A stretch of 34,492 nucleotides of DNA from CAZKTF01 sp964555565 (GCA_964555565.1 CAZKTF010000010.1:1-34492), one strand, 5' to 3'. Shown: positions 7,282 to 16,208, counted from the first letter of the stretch. A program made the numbers and translations. Notes: generated by a model from the sequence alone, not told the origin.

Positions 7282-7282
7282 T

Positions 7283-7314
7283 CCCCGGGCGGGAGCGTCG
7301 TCCCGCTACCGGGG
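7283..7314. terminator. Bidirectional terminator-like hairpin between convergent genes
   Basis: A 12-bp stem in two blocks (CCCCGG with CCGGGG, then GCGGGA with TCCCGC, separated by a 2-nt bulge) has a GCGTCG loop. It lies right after the plus-strand stop at 7281 and includes the minus-strand stop codon at 7306-7308. No T-run. Confidence 0.55.
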
Positions 7315-8952
7315 CCCGGCGGCGGTCTCCCGGTCCCGGGCCAGGGCGCGGGCCTTCGCCACGAGCGCGAGGAATTCGTGCCTGGCCCCGGAGGGGTCGG
7401 GTCCGAGCGCCCCGCCCGCGAGTTCGAGCACCGTGTCGTAGGACGCCCCGGCGCGGTGGGCCGAACCGCGGAGGACCATGCCGAAGCAGGCCACGGCGGA
7501 GGCGAAGCGGATCTCCGGATCGACATCGGCGAAGGAGCCGCCCCCGTCCACGAGGGGGTGCTCGGCCAGGAGGCTCGCGCCCCCTTCCGGCGCCTTCCAG
7601 CGGAGCCGGACCGTCAGGAGCTCCGGCCCCGCGGCCGCGGGGGCCTCGACGGTCTCCAGGTACCGGAGCCGCGGCGTCCCGGGCGCGGGCACGGGCTGCC
7701 CGGCGGGGACGACCTCGTAGAGCGCGGTCACCGTGTGGCCCGCGCCGATCTCCCCCGCGTCCTTCGCGTCGTCCTCGAACTCCTGGTCGTGCAGGAGGCG
7801 GTCCTCGTAGCCCAGGAGCCGGTAGCCCGCGACGCGCGCGGGGTTGAACTCCACCTGGACCTTCACGTCCCGGGCGATGGCGTGGAGCGTCCCGCCTGCC
7901 TGGTCCACGAGGACCTTGCGCCCCTCGGCCAGGGAGTCCACGTAGGCGTAGTTCCCGTTGCCGCGGTCCGCCAGGGCCTCGAGGCGGTCGTCCTTGTAGT
8001 TGCCGGTCCCGAACCCGAGGACCGTGAGGAAGACCCCGCCCCGCGCCTTCTCCTCGATCAGGGAGACGAGCTCGTCGTTGCTCGTCGTGCCCACGTTGAA
8101 GTCGCCGTCCGTGGCCAGGATCACGCGGTTCGTCCCGCCCTCGAGGAAGGACTCCTGCGCGACCCGGTAGGCGAGCCGGATCCCCGCGCCTCCGTTCGTG
8201 GAGCCGCCGGCCTCGAGCCGGTCCAGCGCGCCGAGGATCTCCGGCCTCCGGTCCCCGGGCGTCGGGGGCAGGGCGAGCCCCGAGGAGCCCGCGTAGACGA
8301 CCACGGCGACGCGGTCGCGGGCCTCCAGGCGCTCGGCGAGGAGGCGGAGGCAGCGCTTGAGGAGGGGGAGCTTGTCCGCGGGCCCCATGGAGCCGGAGAC
8401 GTCCACGAGGAACACCAGGTTCGCCGCGGGACGCTCCCCCTCGGCGAAGGAGCGGCTCCGGAGGCCGATCCGGACGAGCCGGTGCGCCGGCTTCCAGGGG
8501 CAGGCCGTGGCGGCCAGGTGCACCGCGAAGGGCTCCTCGCCCCGGGGCTCCGCGTAGTCGTAGGGGAAGTAATTGACGAGCTCCTCGATCCGGACCGCCC
8601 CGGGCGGAGGGAGCCTCCCTTCGGCCAGGTGGCGCCGGACGACCGCGTAGGAGGCGGTGTCCACGTCGATGGAGAACGTCGAGAGGGGATGGCGCGCGGC
8701 CCGCAGGAAGGGGTTCTCCACGATGGGGGCGTACTGCTCCGTGGAGGGGGTTTCCGAGGGGGCGCGGATCCCGGCCAGGGCGTCCTCCTCCTCCCCGTTG
8801 GACAGGGGCTTCCCGGGCCGCGGGGCGGCTCCCTCGAAGGGGACCGCCCCCGGGGCGGGACGGCCCGTGCCCCGCTCCGCGAAGCCGCTGCTGCAGCCGG
8901 CGAGGACGACGAGCACGGCGAGCGGGACGGCGCGTCGGTCGGATTCCCTCAT
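7306..8952 (-). CDS. YfbK-type von Willebrand factor A lipoprotein
   Basis: 548 aa. The start at 8952 gives a lipoprotein signal (MRESDRRAVP, hydrophobic core, LAGC with Cys20). About 75-165 is the N-terminal vWA-partner domain (NPFLRAARHPLSTFSIDVDTASY, RIEELVNYFPYDY). The vWA domain follows, with an intact MIDAS: DVSGSM at 184-189, the T of GGSTNGGAGI and the D of TDGDFNVG. After that comes the DUF3520-type beta domain (VKVQVEFNPARVAGYRLLGYEDR, FASAVACFGMVLRG). Members are cell-surface or periplasmic proteins with metal-dependent protein binding; the partner is not known. It is convergent with the CsgG operon and divergent from the carbamoyltransferase across 207 bases. Confidence 0.93.
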   Translation of the reverse strand: MRESDRRAVPLAVLVVLAGCSSGFAERGTGRPAPGAVPFEGAAPRPGKPLSNGEEEDALAGIRAPSETPSTEQYAPIVENPFLRAARHPLSTFSIDVDTASYAVVRRHLAEGRLPPPGAVRIEELVNYFPYDYAEPRGEEPFAVHLAATACPWKPAHRLVRIGLRSRSFAEGERPAANLVFLVDVSGSMGPADKLPLLKRCLRLLAERLEARDRVAVVVYAGSSGLALPPTPGDRRPEILGALDRLEAGGSTNGGAGIRLAYRVAQESFLEGGTNRVILATDGDFNVGTTSNDELVSLIEEKARGGVFLTVLGFGTGNYKDDRLEALADRGNGNYAYVDSLAEGRKVLVDQAGGTLHAIARDVKVQVEFNPARVAGYRLLGYEDRLLHDQEFEDDAKDAGEIGAGHTVTALYEVVPAGQPVPAPGTPRLRYLETVEAPAAAGPELLTVRLRWKAPEGGASLLAEHPLVDGGGSFADVDPEIRFASAVACFGMVLRGSAHRAGASYDTVLELAGGALGPDPSGARHEFLALVAKARALARDRETAAGPR

Positions 8953-9159
8953 GTCCCCTTGGACGCGCGCCGCCGGCGCGGATAACCCCCGCGCGGCTCT
9001 CCGGTGACCGCCTCGTGACCGGGGCGCGGGGCCCCGGGGGCGCCGGCGCCGCCGTCCGCGCGGCGGCGATTCCCCGCCGAACCCCGGCTCCCGAGGCACT
9101 ACCGTCTCGTCGATGAGGAGGCTCGTGCCGCGCCGCCCCGGCCGGGGCGGGAGGGCGCG

Positions 9160-11004
9160 ATGACGCCGCCCGCGGGGCGGGAACTGTTCGTCCTCGGGAT
9201 CAACGCCTACGACCACGACGTGAGCGCGTGCCTCCTGCGCGACGGCGAGGTCGTCGTCGCGATCGCGAAGGAGCGCCTCACCCGGGTCAAGCACGACTCC
9301 GGCTTCTACCAGGAGGTCGTGGACTACTGCCTCGACGCGGCGGGGATCCCCCTCGAGCGGGTCGATCTCGTCGTGCGGAACTCCTACGTGCTGCCGGTCC
9401 CCGAGATCGAGCGCCGCCTGCTGCACGAGGTCCGCGACCTGTACATGACTCTGCCGGAGCGCATCCAGGCGCTGCGCCACCCGCTCTTCAACGCGCGTTC
9501 GGATCGGGTCGCGACGGTGTCGCACCACCTGGCGCACGCCTACAGCGCCTTCGCCGCCTCCCCCTTCCGCGAGGGGGCGGTGATGGTCGTGGACGGCGTC
9601 GGCTCCTACCGGTCCGACGTGACCGAGCCGGTGCCCGCGGACTGCGAGGCCCACCCCCTCGCGCGGGAGGCGGAGTCCTGGTACGCGTTCCGCGACGCGG
9701 AGGTCCGGCCGATCCGGAAGGTCTGGCTGGAGCCGGTCCGGGGGTTCCTGAACGACGAGTTCTACAACATGGCGGGGCTGGGCGCGCTCTACAGCCGCGT
9801 CTCCGCCTACGTCTTCGGGCACTGGGACAAGTGCGGCGAGGTGATGGGGCTCGCCCCCTACGGCCGGCCCGGGCGGGACCCCCTCCTCCGGCTCGAGGGG
9901 GACCGGCTCGAGGTCCCGGAGTGGACCGCGGGCATGGCCCATCCCTTCCTCGGGCTGACGGACGGGGAGTGGGAGGGGAGCCGCGCCCGCCCCGAGTGGG
10001 AGGACCTCGCGCGCCGCGTGCAGGAGGACGCGGAGGGGGTCCTGCTCGAGCGGGCGCGCCGGCTCCACGAGGCCACGGGCGCCGAGAACCTCTGCATCGC
10101 CGGCGGCGTGGGGCTCAACTGCGTGGCCAACGGGAGGATCGTCGCGGAGTCCCCCTTCAAGCGGGTCTTCATCCAGCCGGCGGCGGGGGACGACGGCATC
10201 GCGCTCGGGTGCGCCTACTACGGGCACCTCGCGCTCCGCGGGGGCCGGCGGGGACCCGCGCTGCGGAACGCGGGCCTCGGCCGCACCTACGCCGACGCGG
10301 AGGTCGCCCGCGCGGTGCGGACCGGGCTCGTGCGCCTGAGCGCATCCCGGCGCACGCGCGCCGACGCGCCCGCCCGCGCGGCGGGGCTCCTCGCCGCGGG
10401 GAAGGTCGTGGGCTGGGTCCAGGGCGGCTCGGAGTTCGGGCCCCGGGCGCTGGGGCGCCGCAGCATCCTCGCCGACCCGCGGGACCCGGGGATGAAGGAC
10501 CACGTCAACGCCCGGGTCAAGCACCGCCAGTCCTTCCGCCCCTTCGCCCCCGCCGTGCCCGCGGAGCGGGCGCGGGAGTTCTTCGAGGGGGAGGAGGAGT
10601 CCCCCTTCATGCTCCTCGCGAGGAAGGTGCGGCCCGGGGCGCGGGACCGCATCCCGGCCGTGGTCCACGTGGACGGCACGGCGCGGGTCCAGACCGTGCG
10701 CCGGGAGGACGACCCGCTCTTCCACGCCCTCCTCACGGCCTTCGACGCGCTCACGGGGGTCCCCGTCGTCCTCAACACCTCCTTCAACCTCCGCGGGGAG
10801 CCCATCGTGGAGACCCCCGCCGACGCGGTGGAGTGCTTCCTCCGCTCCCGCCTCGACGCGCTGGTCGTCCATGACCAGGTCCTCGAGAAGCGCTTCACCC
10901 ACGCGCTCCTGTTCCCCCTCGTGCGCGCGCTCGCGAGGGCCCGGGGGAGCCTCCGCTCCGAGGCCCTGCGGGAGCGGCTCGCGCGGGGCCTCACCGGGCG
11001 ATGA
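9160..11004 (+). CDS. NodU/CmcH-family carbamoyltransferase
   Basis: 614 aa. ATG 9160 follows GCGGGAGGG; GTG 9124 is an in-frame alternative. The N-terminal ASKHA-type domain begins VLGINAYDHDVSACLL and has the metal/nucleotide region HHLAHAYSAF near 122-131, VVDGVGSYRS, CGEVMGLAPYGRPG and IAGGVGLNCVANGRI with IQPAAGDDGIALG. The C-terminal YrdC-like domain (about 395-590) has GWVQGGSEFGPRALGRRSILADPRDPGMKDHVNARVKHRQSFRPFAPAV and VVLNTSFNLRGEPIVETPADA. These enzymes use carbamoyl phosphate and ATP to carbamoylate sugars, antibiotics or nodulation factors. No biosynthetic cluster surrounds it, so the substrate is unknown; a cell-surface glycan or small metabolite is possible. Its 3' end overlaps the convergent amidohydrolase gene by 14 bases. 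Confidence 0.95.
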   Translation: MTPPAGRELFVLGINAYDHDVSACLLRDGEVVVAIAKERLTRVKHDSGFYQEVVDYCLDAAGIPLERVDLVVRNSYVLPVPEIERRLLHEVRDLYMTLPERIQALRHPLFNARSDRVATVSHHLAHAYSAFAASPFREGAVMVVDGVGSYRSDVTEPVPADCEAHPLAREAESWYAFRDAEVRPIRKVWLEPVRGFLNDEFYNMAGLGALYSRVSAYVFGHWDKCGEVMGLAPYGRPGRDPLLRLEGDRLEVPEWTAGMAHPFLGLTDGEWEGSRARPEWEDLARRVQEDAEGVLLERARRLHEATGAENLCIAGGVGLNCVANGRIVAESPFKRVFIQPAAGDDGIALGCAYYGHLALRGGRRGPALRNAGLGRTYADAEVARAVRTGLVRLSASRRTRADAPARAAGLLAAGKVVGWVQGGSEFGPRALGRRSILADPRDPGMKDHVNARVKHRQSFRPFAPAVPAERAREFFEGEEESPFMLLARKVRPGARDRIPAVVHVDGTARVQTVRREDDPLFHALLTAFDALTGVPVVLNTSFNLRGEPIVETPADAVECFLRSRLDALVVHDQVLEKRFTHALLFPLVRALARARGSLRSEALRERLARGLTGR

Positions 11005-13117
11005 ACACGACCTCGCCGGCCACGATCGTGGCCCGGACCCTGGCCGCGAGGATCTCAGGCGCGGGACAGGAGAGGACGTCGCGGTCGAGCACGGTCAGGT
11101 CGGCCGCCTTGCCGGGGACGAGCGACCCCTTCCAGCCCTCCTCGAAGGCGGCGTGGCACGCGTCCAGCGTGAACCCCCGCAGGGCCTCCTCCCGGGTCAT
11201 GCGCTCCCCCGGGGTCCATCCCCCCTCCGGCCTCCCCGACGCGTCCTGCCGCGTGACCGCCGCGTAGAGCCCGCGCAGCGGGTCGTGGCTCTCGACCGGG
11301 AAGTCGCTCCCGCAGGGGATCCGGCAGCCCGCGGCGAGGAACTTCCTCCAGGCGTAGGCGCCCGCGAGCCGCCCGGGGCCGAGACGGGCCTCCGCCCAGG
11401 GCATGTCGCTCGTGGCGTGGGTGGGCTGCATGGAGGGGATCACGCCGAGCGCCGCGAACCGCGGGATGTCGGCGGGGTCCACGACCTGCGCGTGCTCCAC
11501 CCGGAAGCGCGGGTCCGCCCGGGGCACCTCCCGGAGCGCGGCCTCGTAGGCGTCGAGGACCACGCGGTTCCCCCGGTCGCCGATGGCGTGGGTGCAGAGC
11601 TGCCACCCCTCCCGCAGGCAGCGCGCCGCGAGCGCCTCCAGCGCGGCCGGCTCCGCCTGGAGGAGCCCGCGGTTCCCGGGCTCGTCCTCGTAGTCCCGCA
11701 GCAGCGCCGCGCCGCGGGAGCCGAGCGCCCCGTCCGCGTAGACCTTGACGGCGCGCACCGTGAGCCGCCGGCCCCCGTGGCCCACGACCGGCCCCGTGCG
11801 GAAGCCCGTGGCGGCGATCACGTCGGGGGAGCCCTCCAGCATCGCGTAGACGCGGAGCCGGAGGGAGCCCTCGTCCGCGAGCTCCCGGTAGATGTCCACG
11901 GTCGCGGCGTCCACGCCGGCGTCGTGCACGGACGTGAGGCCCGCCGCGAGGCAGGCCTCCATGGCCCGGACCAGGGCCTCCCGTCGCTCGGCGCGGGTCG
12001 GGGGAGGGAGGCGGGGGGCCAGCAGGTCCATCGCCGCGTCGATGAGCACGCCCGTCGGCTCCCCCGTGGCGGGGTCCCGGAGGATCCTCCCGCCCGGGGG
12101 GTCCGGCGTGGCGGTCCCGATCCCGGCCAGCGCCAGCGCCCGGGTGTTGGCCCAGCCGGCGTGGCCGTCGATCCGGACGAGCCACACCGGGTGCCCGGGC
12201 GCGGCGGCGTCCAGCGTCGCGCGTCCGGGGAAGGACTTCTCCTTCCAGTCGTTCTGGTCCCAGCCGCGCCCCCGGATCCAGTCCCCGGCCGGCGCGCCGG
12301 CGGCCCCGGCTCGCACGCGGGCCGCGACCTCCTCCGCCGAGGCGGTCCCGACGAGGTCGAGCCTCCGGAGCCCCGCGCCGAGCGACTCCAGGTGGCCGTG
12401 GGCATCGACGAGGCCCGGGACCACCGTGAGGCCCGTCGCGTCGAAGACCCGCGTCCCCGGGCCGACGAACCGCCGGACCTCCTCCGCCGTGCCGACGGCC
12501 ACGAGGACCCCACCGCGGGCGGCCAGGCCCCCGGCCACCGGGTGCGCGGGGTCGAGCGTGTGCACCGTCCCCCCGAGGAGGACGAAGTCCGCGGGAGGCT
12601 CCACCGTCGCCGCGGGCCCGCGGCACCCCGCGAGGAGGAGCAGGGCCACTCCGCCGAAGACGGTGCGGCTGACCACCTCCCGGCCCCCGCGCCTCGCCCC
12701 CCCGGGGATCTCGAGGGTGGACTCCCCGAGGCTCCGGGTCGCCCGGACCTGCGGCGGGACCTCGCGGACGGCCTTCTCCCCCGCTCGCTGCCGGTACCAC
12801 GCCGCGTAACGCCCCACGCTCAGGTCGAACACCGAGCCGCAGGAGGCGCAGGAGGCGAGCCCGCGCGCGAGGTCCGGCTGGAGCTTCTCGAAGGCGGCGC
12901 CGCAATGCAGGCAGGGCGGAGGGGTCGCCGCGGGCGCGGGCACGGAACGCCCGAGGACGGGACCGGCGGGGGCGGCGAGGTCGATCTCCCTCCGGCAGAA
13001 GGGGCAGGTGGCCCGGGCCTGCTCCACCCGGACGAGGTCCGCGGGGACCGCGCCCCCGCAGCCCGGGCACTTCACCCCTGCGGGACGCGCCCTCCCCGCG
13101 GCTCCCGGTTCCATCAC
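10991..13117 (-). CDS. Zinc-ribbon / YtcJ-like amidohydrolase composite reading frame
   Basis: 708 aa if read from GTG 13117 (ATG 13114 is next; ACGGAGG upstream). Residues 1-145 hold two CxxC...CxxC zinc ribbons (C17/C20/C38/C41 and C69/C72/C90/C93). Residues 148-165 are a lipoprotein signal (VVSRTVFGGV, then LLLLAGC) beginning with a GTG at 12676. After this comes a complete Amidohydro_3/YtcJ enzyme: VVPGLVDAHGHLE (metal His240/His242), IRGRGWDQNDW, SVHDAGVDAATV, VKVYADGALGSRGAALL, LCTHAIGDRGNRVVLDAYE, FRVEHAQVV, IPCGSDFPVESHDP, and GSLVPGKAADLTVLD. The amidohydrolase alone would be a 560-residue lipoprotein starting at 12676, its usual length. The ribbon part may be a separate upstream gene that ran into it by loss of a stop or a frameshift. 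Such enzymes hydrolyse amides or related bonds; the substrate is unknown. Confidence 0.85.
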   Translation of the reverse strand: MMEPGAAGRARPAGVKCPGCGGAVPADLVRVEQARATCPFCRREIDLAAPAGPVLGRSVPAPAATPPPCLHCGAAFEKLQPDLARGLASCASCGSVFDLSVGRYAAWYRQRAGEKAVREVPPQVRATRSLGESTLEIPGGARRGGREVVSRTVFGGVALLLLAGCRGPAATVEPPADFVLLGGTVHTLDPAHPVAGGLAARGGVLVAVGTAEEVRRFVGPGTRVFDATGLTVVPGLVDAHGHLESLGAGLRRLDLVGTASAEEVAARVRAGAAGAPAGDWIRGRGWDQNDWKEKSFPGRATLDAAAPGHPVWLVRIDGHAGWANTRALALAGIGTATPDPPGGRILRDPATGEPTGVLIDAAMDLLAPRLPPPTRAERREALVRAMEACLAAGLTSVHDAGVDAATVDIYRELADEGSLRLRVYAMLEGSPDVIAATGFRTGPVVGHGGRRLTVRAVKVYADGALGSRGAALLRDYEDEPGNRGLLQAEPAALEALAARCLREGWQLCTHAIGDRGNRVVLDAYEAALREVPRADPRFRVEHAQVVDPADIPRFAALGVIPSMQPTHATSDMPWAEARLGPGRLAGAYAWRKFLAAGCRIPCGSDFPVESHDPLRGLYAAVTRQDASGRPEGGWTPGERMTREEALRGFTLDACHAAFEEGWKGSLVPGKAADLTVLDRDVLSCPAPEILAARVRATIVAGEVVFIAR

Positions 13118-13130
13118 GGTGCCGGGTACC
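13118..13130. repeat. GGTGCCNGGYACC-type palindrome, copy 1
   Basis: GGTGCCGGGTACC just upstream of the composite amidohydrolase frame. Related copies lie at 13177-13185 (half site), 14233-14244, 16242-16261, 17057-17076 and 19053-19066. Confidence 0.4.
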
Positions 13131-13136
13131 TCCGTT

Positions 13137-13163
13137 CAGCCCCCCTCGCGGGTGGGCCCGGGC
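13137..13163. repeat. 27-nt dispersed repeat, copy 1
   Basis: 25 of 27 bases match 16209-16235 in the same orientation; the last 18 are identical. It is followed by an A-run and a GCCCGGCACGGGAC segment resembling the palindrome near the second copy. It lies in the 73-base gap between the amidohydrolase and esterase genes. Confidence 0.5.
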
Positions 13164-13190
13164 GGTGAAAAAAGTCGCCCGGCACGGGAC

Positions 13191-14216
13191 TCAACCCGCC
13201 GCCGGCCCGACCCACCGGTACAGGAAGGGGAGGCTCACGTCCATGCGGTAGTCCACGTCGGTGTGGTCGTCGTCGAACTCCTGGTACTCGTGGGGGATTC
13301 CCATGGCCTCCAGGCGCCGGTGGATCATGCGGTTGCCCCAGAGCAGGTGGTACTGGTCCTTCGTCCCGCAGTCGATGTAGATCCCCCGGAGCGACCGGAG
13401 GGCCTCGGCGGATCGCTCCACCACCCGGACCGGGTCGTGCGCGAGCCACCTCTCCCAGCGGTCCCGGAGGATCTCCCCGGTCCGCGTGTCGAAGGGCAGG
13501 TGGAACCCGCGCGGGGCCGCCGGGTCGGGGTCGTAGTGCGCCGCCATGCCCACGGTCATGAGGGCCGCCGACTCGTCGGTCGAGAGCTTCTCCTTCTTCC
13601 AGACGTCCTCGAGGAACCGGTCGAGCGATCCCCCGTGCTTCGCGAGTTCCCGGATCGCCTGCGGGAACCCGGTCAGGTAGGCGTACTCGAAGTACGCGTC
13701 GCCCGAGTGGGCGGCGAAGGCGCCCCAGGCGTCCGCGCGGGTCATTCCGTGGAGGAGGGCCCCGTACCCGCCCGAGGACTTGCCGAACAGCGCGCGGTGC
13801 TCGCGGCCGGGGAGCACGCGGAACTCCCGCTCGACGAGGGGGACCACCTCGTCGATGAGGTAGTCCATGTACCGCCCGGTGGCGTGCGAGTTGATGTACT
13901 GGTTCCCGCCGTAGCAGGTGAAGCAATCGGGGAGCGCGGCGACCACCGGGCCCATCCGTCCCTCGGCCAGCAGCCGGTCCAGCCGCTCCGGGAGGCTCTG
14001 CCCGAAGGGCCGCCAGTTCGTGTGCGAGGCGCCGGAGCCCGTGTACCCCACGATGTCCATGAACAGCGGGTAGCGCCCGGCCGCGTCGTACCCCGGGGGC
14101 GTGTAGACGAGGACCGGCCGCCGGGCGGGATCCCCGGCCCTGTTCCCTGCGAGGACCCGGGAATCGAGTTCCAGGCGATGGACCTTCCCGGCCGGGGGCG
14201 GCGCCGTCTTGCGCAT
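13191..14216 (-). CDS. Alpha/beta-hydrolase esterase (Esterase D/enterochelin-esterase family, PF00756-like)
   Basis: 341 aa. ATG 14216 is chosen because homologous-looking sequence starts there and a TACACT box lies 9 nt upstream; the longer open frame to 14396 is non-coding in character. The fold is visible: RRPVLVYTPPGYDAAGRYPLFMDIVGYTG, PVVAALPDCFTCYGGNQYINS, and the nucleophile elbow GKSSGG with Ser147 after EHRALF. The acid is probably Asp in YIDCGTKDQYHL, and the His is in DDDHTDVDYR. No signal peptide is seen, so it is probably cytoplasmic. The family includes siderophore esterases, S-formylglutathione hydrolases and mycolyltransferases; the substrate here is unknown. It is followed on the same strand by the amidohydrolase, 73 bases on. 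Confidence 0.9.
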   Translation of the reverse strand: MRKTAPPPAGKVHRLELDSRVLAGNRAGDPARRPVLVYTPPGYDAAGRYPLFMDIVGYTGSGASHTNWRPFGQSLPERLDRLLAEGRMGPVVAALPDCFTCYGGNQYINSHATGRYMDYLIDEVVPLVEREFRVLPGREHRALFGKSSGGYGALLHGMTRADAWGAFAAHSGDAYFEYAYLTGFPQAIRELAKHGGSLDRFLEDVWKKEKLSTDESAALMTVGMAAHYDPDPAAPRGFHLPFDTRTGEILRDRWERWLAHDPVRVVERSAEALRSLRGIYIDCGTKDQYHLLWGNRMIHRRLEAMGIPHEYQEFDDDHTDVDYRMDVSLPFLYRWVGPAAG

Positions 14217-14225
14217 GGCCCGGCG

Positions 14226-14231
14226 AGTGTA
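14226..14231 (-). promoter_or_regulatory. -10-like box TACACT before the esterase
   Basis: On the minus strand TACACT ends 9 bases before the ATG at 14216, without a Shine-Dalgarno, consistent with a leaderless or nearly leaderless mRNA. Confidence 0.45.
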
Positions 14232-14232
14232 C

Positions 14233-14244
14233 GGTGCCGGGCAC
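14233..14244. repeat. GGTGCCNGGYACC-type palindrome, copy in esterase promoter
   Basis: GGTGCCGGGCAC sits immediately upstream of the TACACT box of the esterase gene. Confidence 0.35.
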
Positions 14245-14308
14245 GATTCTTCGGGATGTGGAGTCGCCGCACGGGAACGGGCTGAGAACGATGCCTGAAT
14301 AGGGCGGG

Positions 14309-16147
14309 CTAGAGCCGACCCGCCCACACGGGCCTGAAGTAATGGAGCAGGGGCGGGTGGCGGGTCCCTCCCCGGACGCGGAGGGCCTGGTACCACGTGT
14401 AGACGCCCGTCCCTGCGGGGATGCCCGGGGGCAGTCGCATGGAGTACTCCGCGATCTTGCCCGGGGGGAGGACCTGGAGCCGATCGGCGGTGATGTCCGG
14501 CGTGCCGAGGGTGGTAGGTCCGCCAAAGCCCACGCCGAGGACGGCGTGGGATCGCCCGTCGCTCGTCTTCGCCGTGTACAGGCTCCCCTCGGCGATCCGG
14601 AACGCCGTCGGGTCTATTGTGAAGGGCTCCTTCCCGACGTTCTCGATCCCCACGTGCAGCACCGCGTCGCGGACGGAAGCGCGCACGCGGACCGCAGCGG
14701 GCATCCCGCCCCCGGGGGCGCTCTCAGGCAGGACGGGCGTCAGCGGAGCCTGCTCGACACCGGGCCCCGCGCGGAGGTGCTCGGGGCTCGGCGCCCCGCG
14801 GGCCTCGCGCATCGCCCGCCCGGCGGTGAGCGCGTCGGGGAGGAGCCCGAGGCACTCGGCCCGCCAGGGAACCCGTTCGGCCACGCCGCTGAATGCGGGC
14901 GGGTCGGAGCAGTCCCCCGTGCGACCGACCCACTTGCAGCAGGCGACCCCGAGCGCTCCGAGCAGCACCTCCCTCTCGACACCGGCGGCCCCGGCCGCGC
15001 TGTCGAGCAGGAAATCCAGCACCTCCCACCGGGCCTGCCGGGAGAGGGAGTCCCCCTCCCAGGGGTGGCCGCCACCCGCGAGGCGGGCCAGGCCCTCGAT
15101 GTGTTCCCGGTCCGGGTGCGCCATCGCCTGCCGAAGCCGGGCCCGCAGGACCGCATCGCGGCCGACGTGGAGGTCGAATTGCTCCAGGAGCGCGGGATCG
15201 AACTGATCCGAGAACTGCGCGCGCAGTCGGAGCAGGGCCGCATCGTCCCCCGCCAGGTGGAACGCGGCTCCGAAGAGCCGGAGTTCCACGGCAGCGTCGC
15301 TCGAGGACGTGAGCCCCCGCCCGAACACCGTCCGCAGCTGCTTCCCGAGGAGAGCCAGGGCCTCGGCGGAGCCCCAGCGGCCGAGCGCCAGGAGGAGGAG
15401 GTTCCGCTCCGTCCCGGCCGGAGGCGGATAACCGTCCTGGCCTGACGCGGCCGCGAGCAGGCTCTTCCCCAGGGTCGGGTCCGCGGCAGCCGCCTCGCCC
15501 AGAGGGATGCCCAGCCCCGCATCCACTCCCCCGAAGGCGGGCCAGTCCCCATCCATCGCGAGGTAGCGAGCCACCGCCGGGGAGTGGGAGCGGATCGCCC
15601 GGAGGAGGGCGGGCGGGTCCGGCCGGAGCCGCGGACGGAACGGGGTCTTGCCCTCCAGGAGGAGATCCCGCACCTCCCGTGCTGCGGCCTTCGCGACCTC
15701 GAACTCCTGCGGCGGGCAACCGCCGCCTCCGAGCAGAACCGTCCGACGAACGATGGCGAGGCAACCGTGGAACTCGTGCAACCTGAAGAATGCGAGTTCG
15801 CCGATCGCGGGCGGGGCCCCTCCAACCAGGAACCGTGCCAACTCCGCCGCGCCGAACTCCGTCCACGGGAACGGGCTCGCGATGGCCTCCGCGAGGGCGC
15901 CCTGGAGGACCGCCGCCCCCTCCGGCGTCGCGGCGGACGCGAGAGCCTCGTTCGCCAGGCGGGTCGGGCTCGAGTCGCGATCCAGGCTCTCGTAGTCCCG
16001 GTGCGCCGACTCGAGGAGCCGGTTCACCAGGATCCGCGCCTGTTCCTCCGCGGTCCCGCCGTCGGCGGCCTGGGTCGGCGCGCTCCCCAGGAGAAGGATC
16101 GTTACGGCGACGAGCCCGGGCGGGACCGATCTTCCCACGGGTCCCAT
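14309..16147 (-). CDS. Large secreted protein of unknown function
   Basis: 612 aa from ATG 16147, which gives a signal peptide (MGPVGRSVPP, hydrophobic core, cleavage after APTQA). A longer frame from 16180 would spoil it. Residues 30-430 are mostly Ala/Leu/Arg-rich helices of the type seen in HEAT-like or other helical-repeat proteins (LLLLALGRWGSAEALALLGKQL, LRLFGAAFHLAGDDAALLRL). Several cysteines (CCKWVGRTGDC, RAECLGLL) could form disulphides. The last 110 residues are a beta domain (VRASVRDAVLHVGIENVGKEPFTIDP, then LPPGKIAEYSMRLPPGIPAGTGVYTWYQALRV), like an Ig-like or immunity-type fold. No enzyme motif or known family is recognised. It is divergent from the membrane protein gene at 16274. 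Confidence 0.7.
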   Translation of the reverse strand: MGPVGRSVPPGLVAVTILLLGSAPTQAADGGTAEEQARILVNRLLESAHRDYESLDRDSSPTRLANEALASAATPEGAAVLQGALAEAIASPFPWTEFGAAELARFLVGGAPPAIGELAFFRLHEFHGCLAIVRRTVLLGGGGCPPQEFEVAKAAAREVRDLLLEGKTPFRPRLRPDPPALLRAIRSHSPAVARYLAMDGDWPAFGGVDAGLGIPLGEAAAADPTLGKSLLAAASGQDGYPPPAGTERNLLLLALGRWGSAEALALLGKQLRTVFGRGLTSSSDAAVELRLFGAAFHLAGDDAALLRLRAQFSDQFDPALLEQFDLHVGRDAVLRARLRQAMAHPDREHIEGLARLAGGGHPWEGDSLSRQARWEVLDFLLDSAAGAAGVEREVLLGALGVACCKWVGRTGDCSDPPAFSGVAERVPWRAECLGLLPDALTAGRAMREARGAPSPEHLRAGPGVEQAPLTPVLPESAPGGGMPAAVRVRASVRDAVLHVGIENVGKEPFTIDPTAFRIAEGSLYTAKTSDGRSHAVLGVGFGGPTTLGTPDITADRLQVLPPGKIAEYSMRLPPGIPAGTGVYTWYQALRVRGGTRHPPLLHYFRPVWAGRL

Positions 16148-16208
16148 CGTATCCCGCGTCGTCGCGGAGGTGTGGATCACCCGAACTACGGTGGCGGGCC
16201 CCTTCTTC

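Noticed and set aside
7306..10902. Extension of the vWA gene to a 1198-residue protein
   Set aside because: The extra N-terminal part is antisense to the carbamoyltransferase. The real start at 8952 is fixed by the lipoprotein signal.
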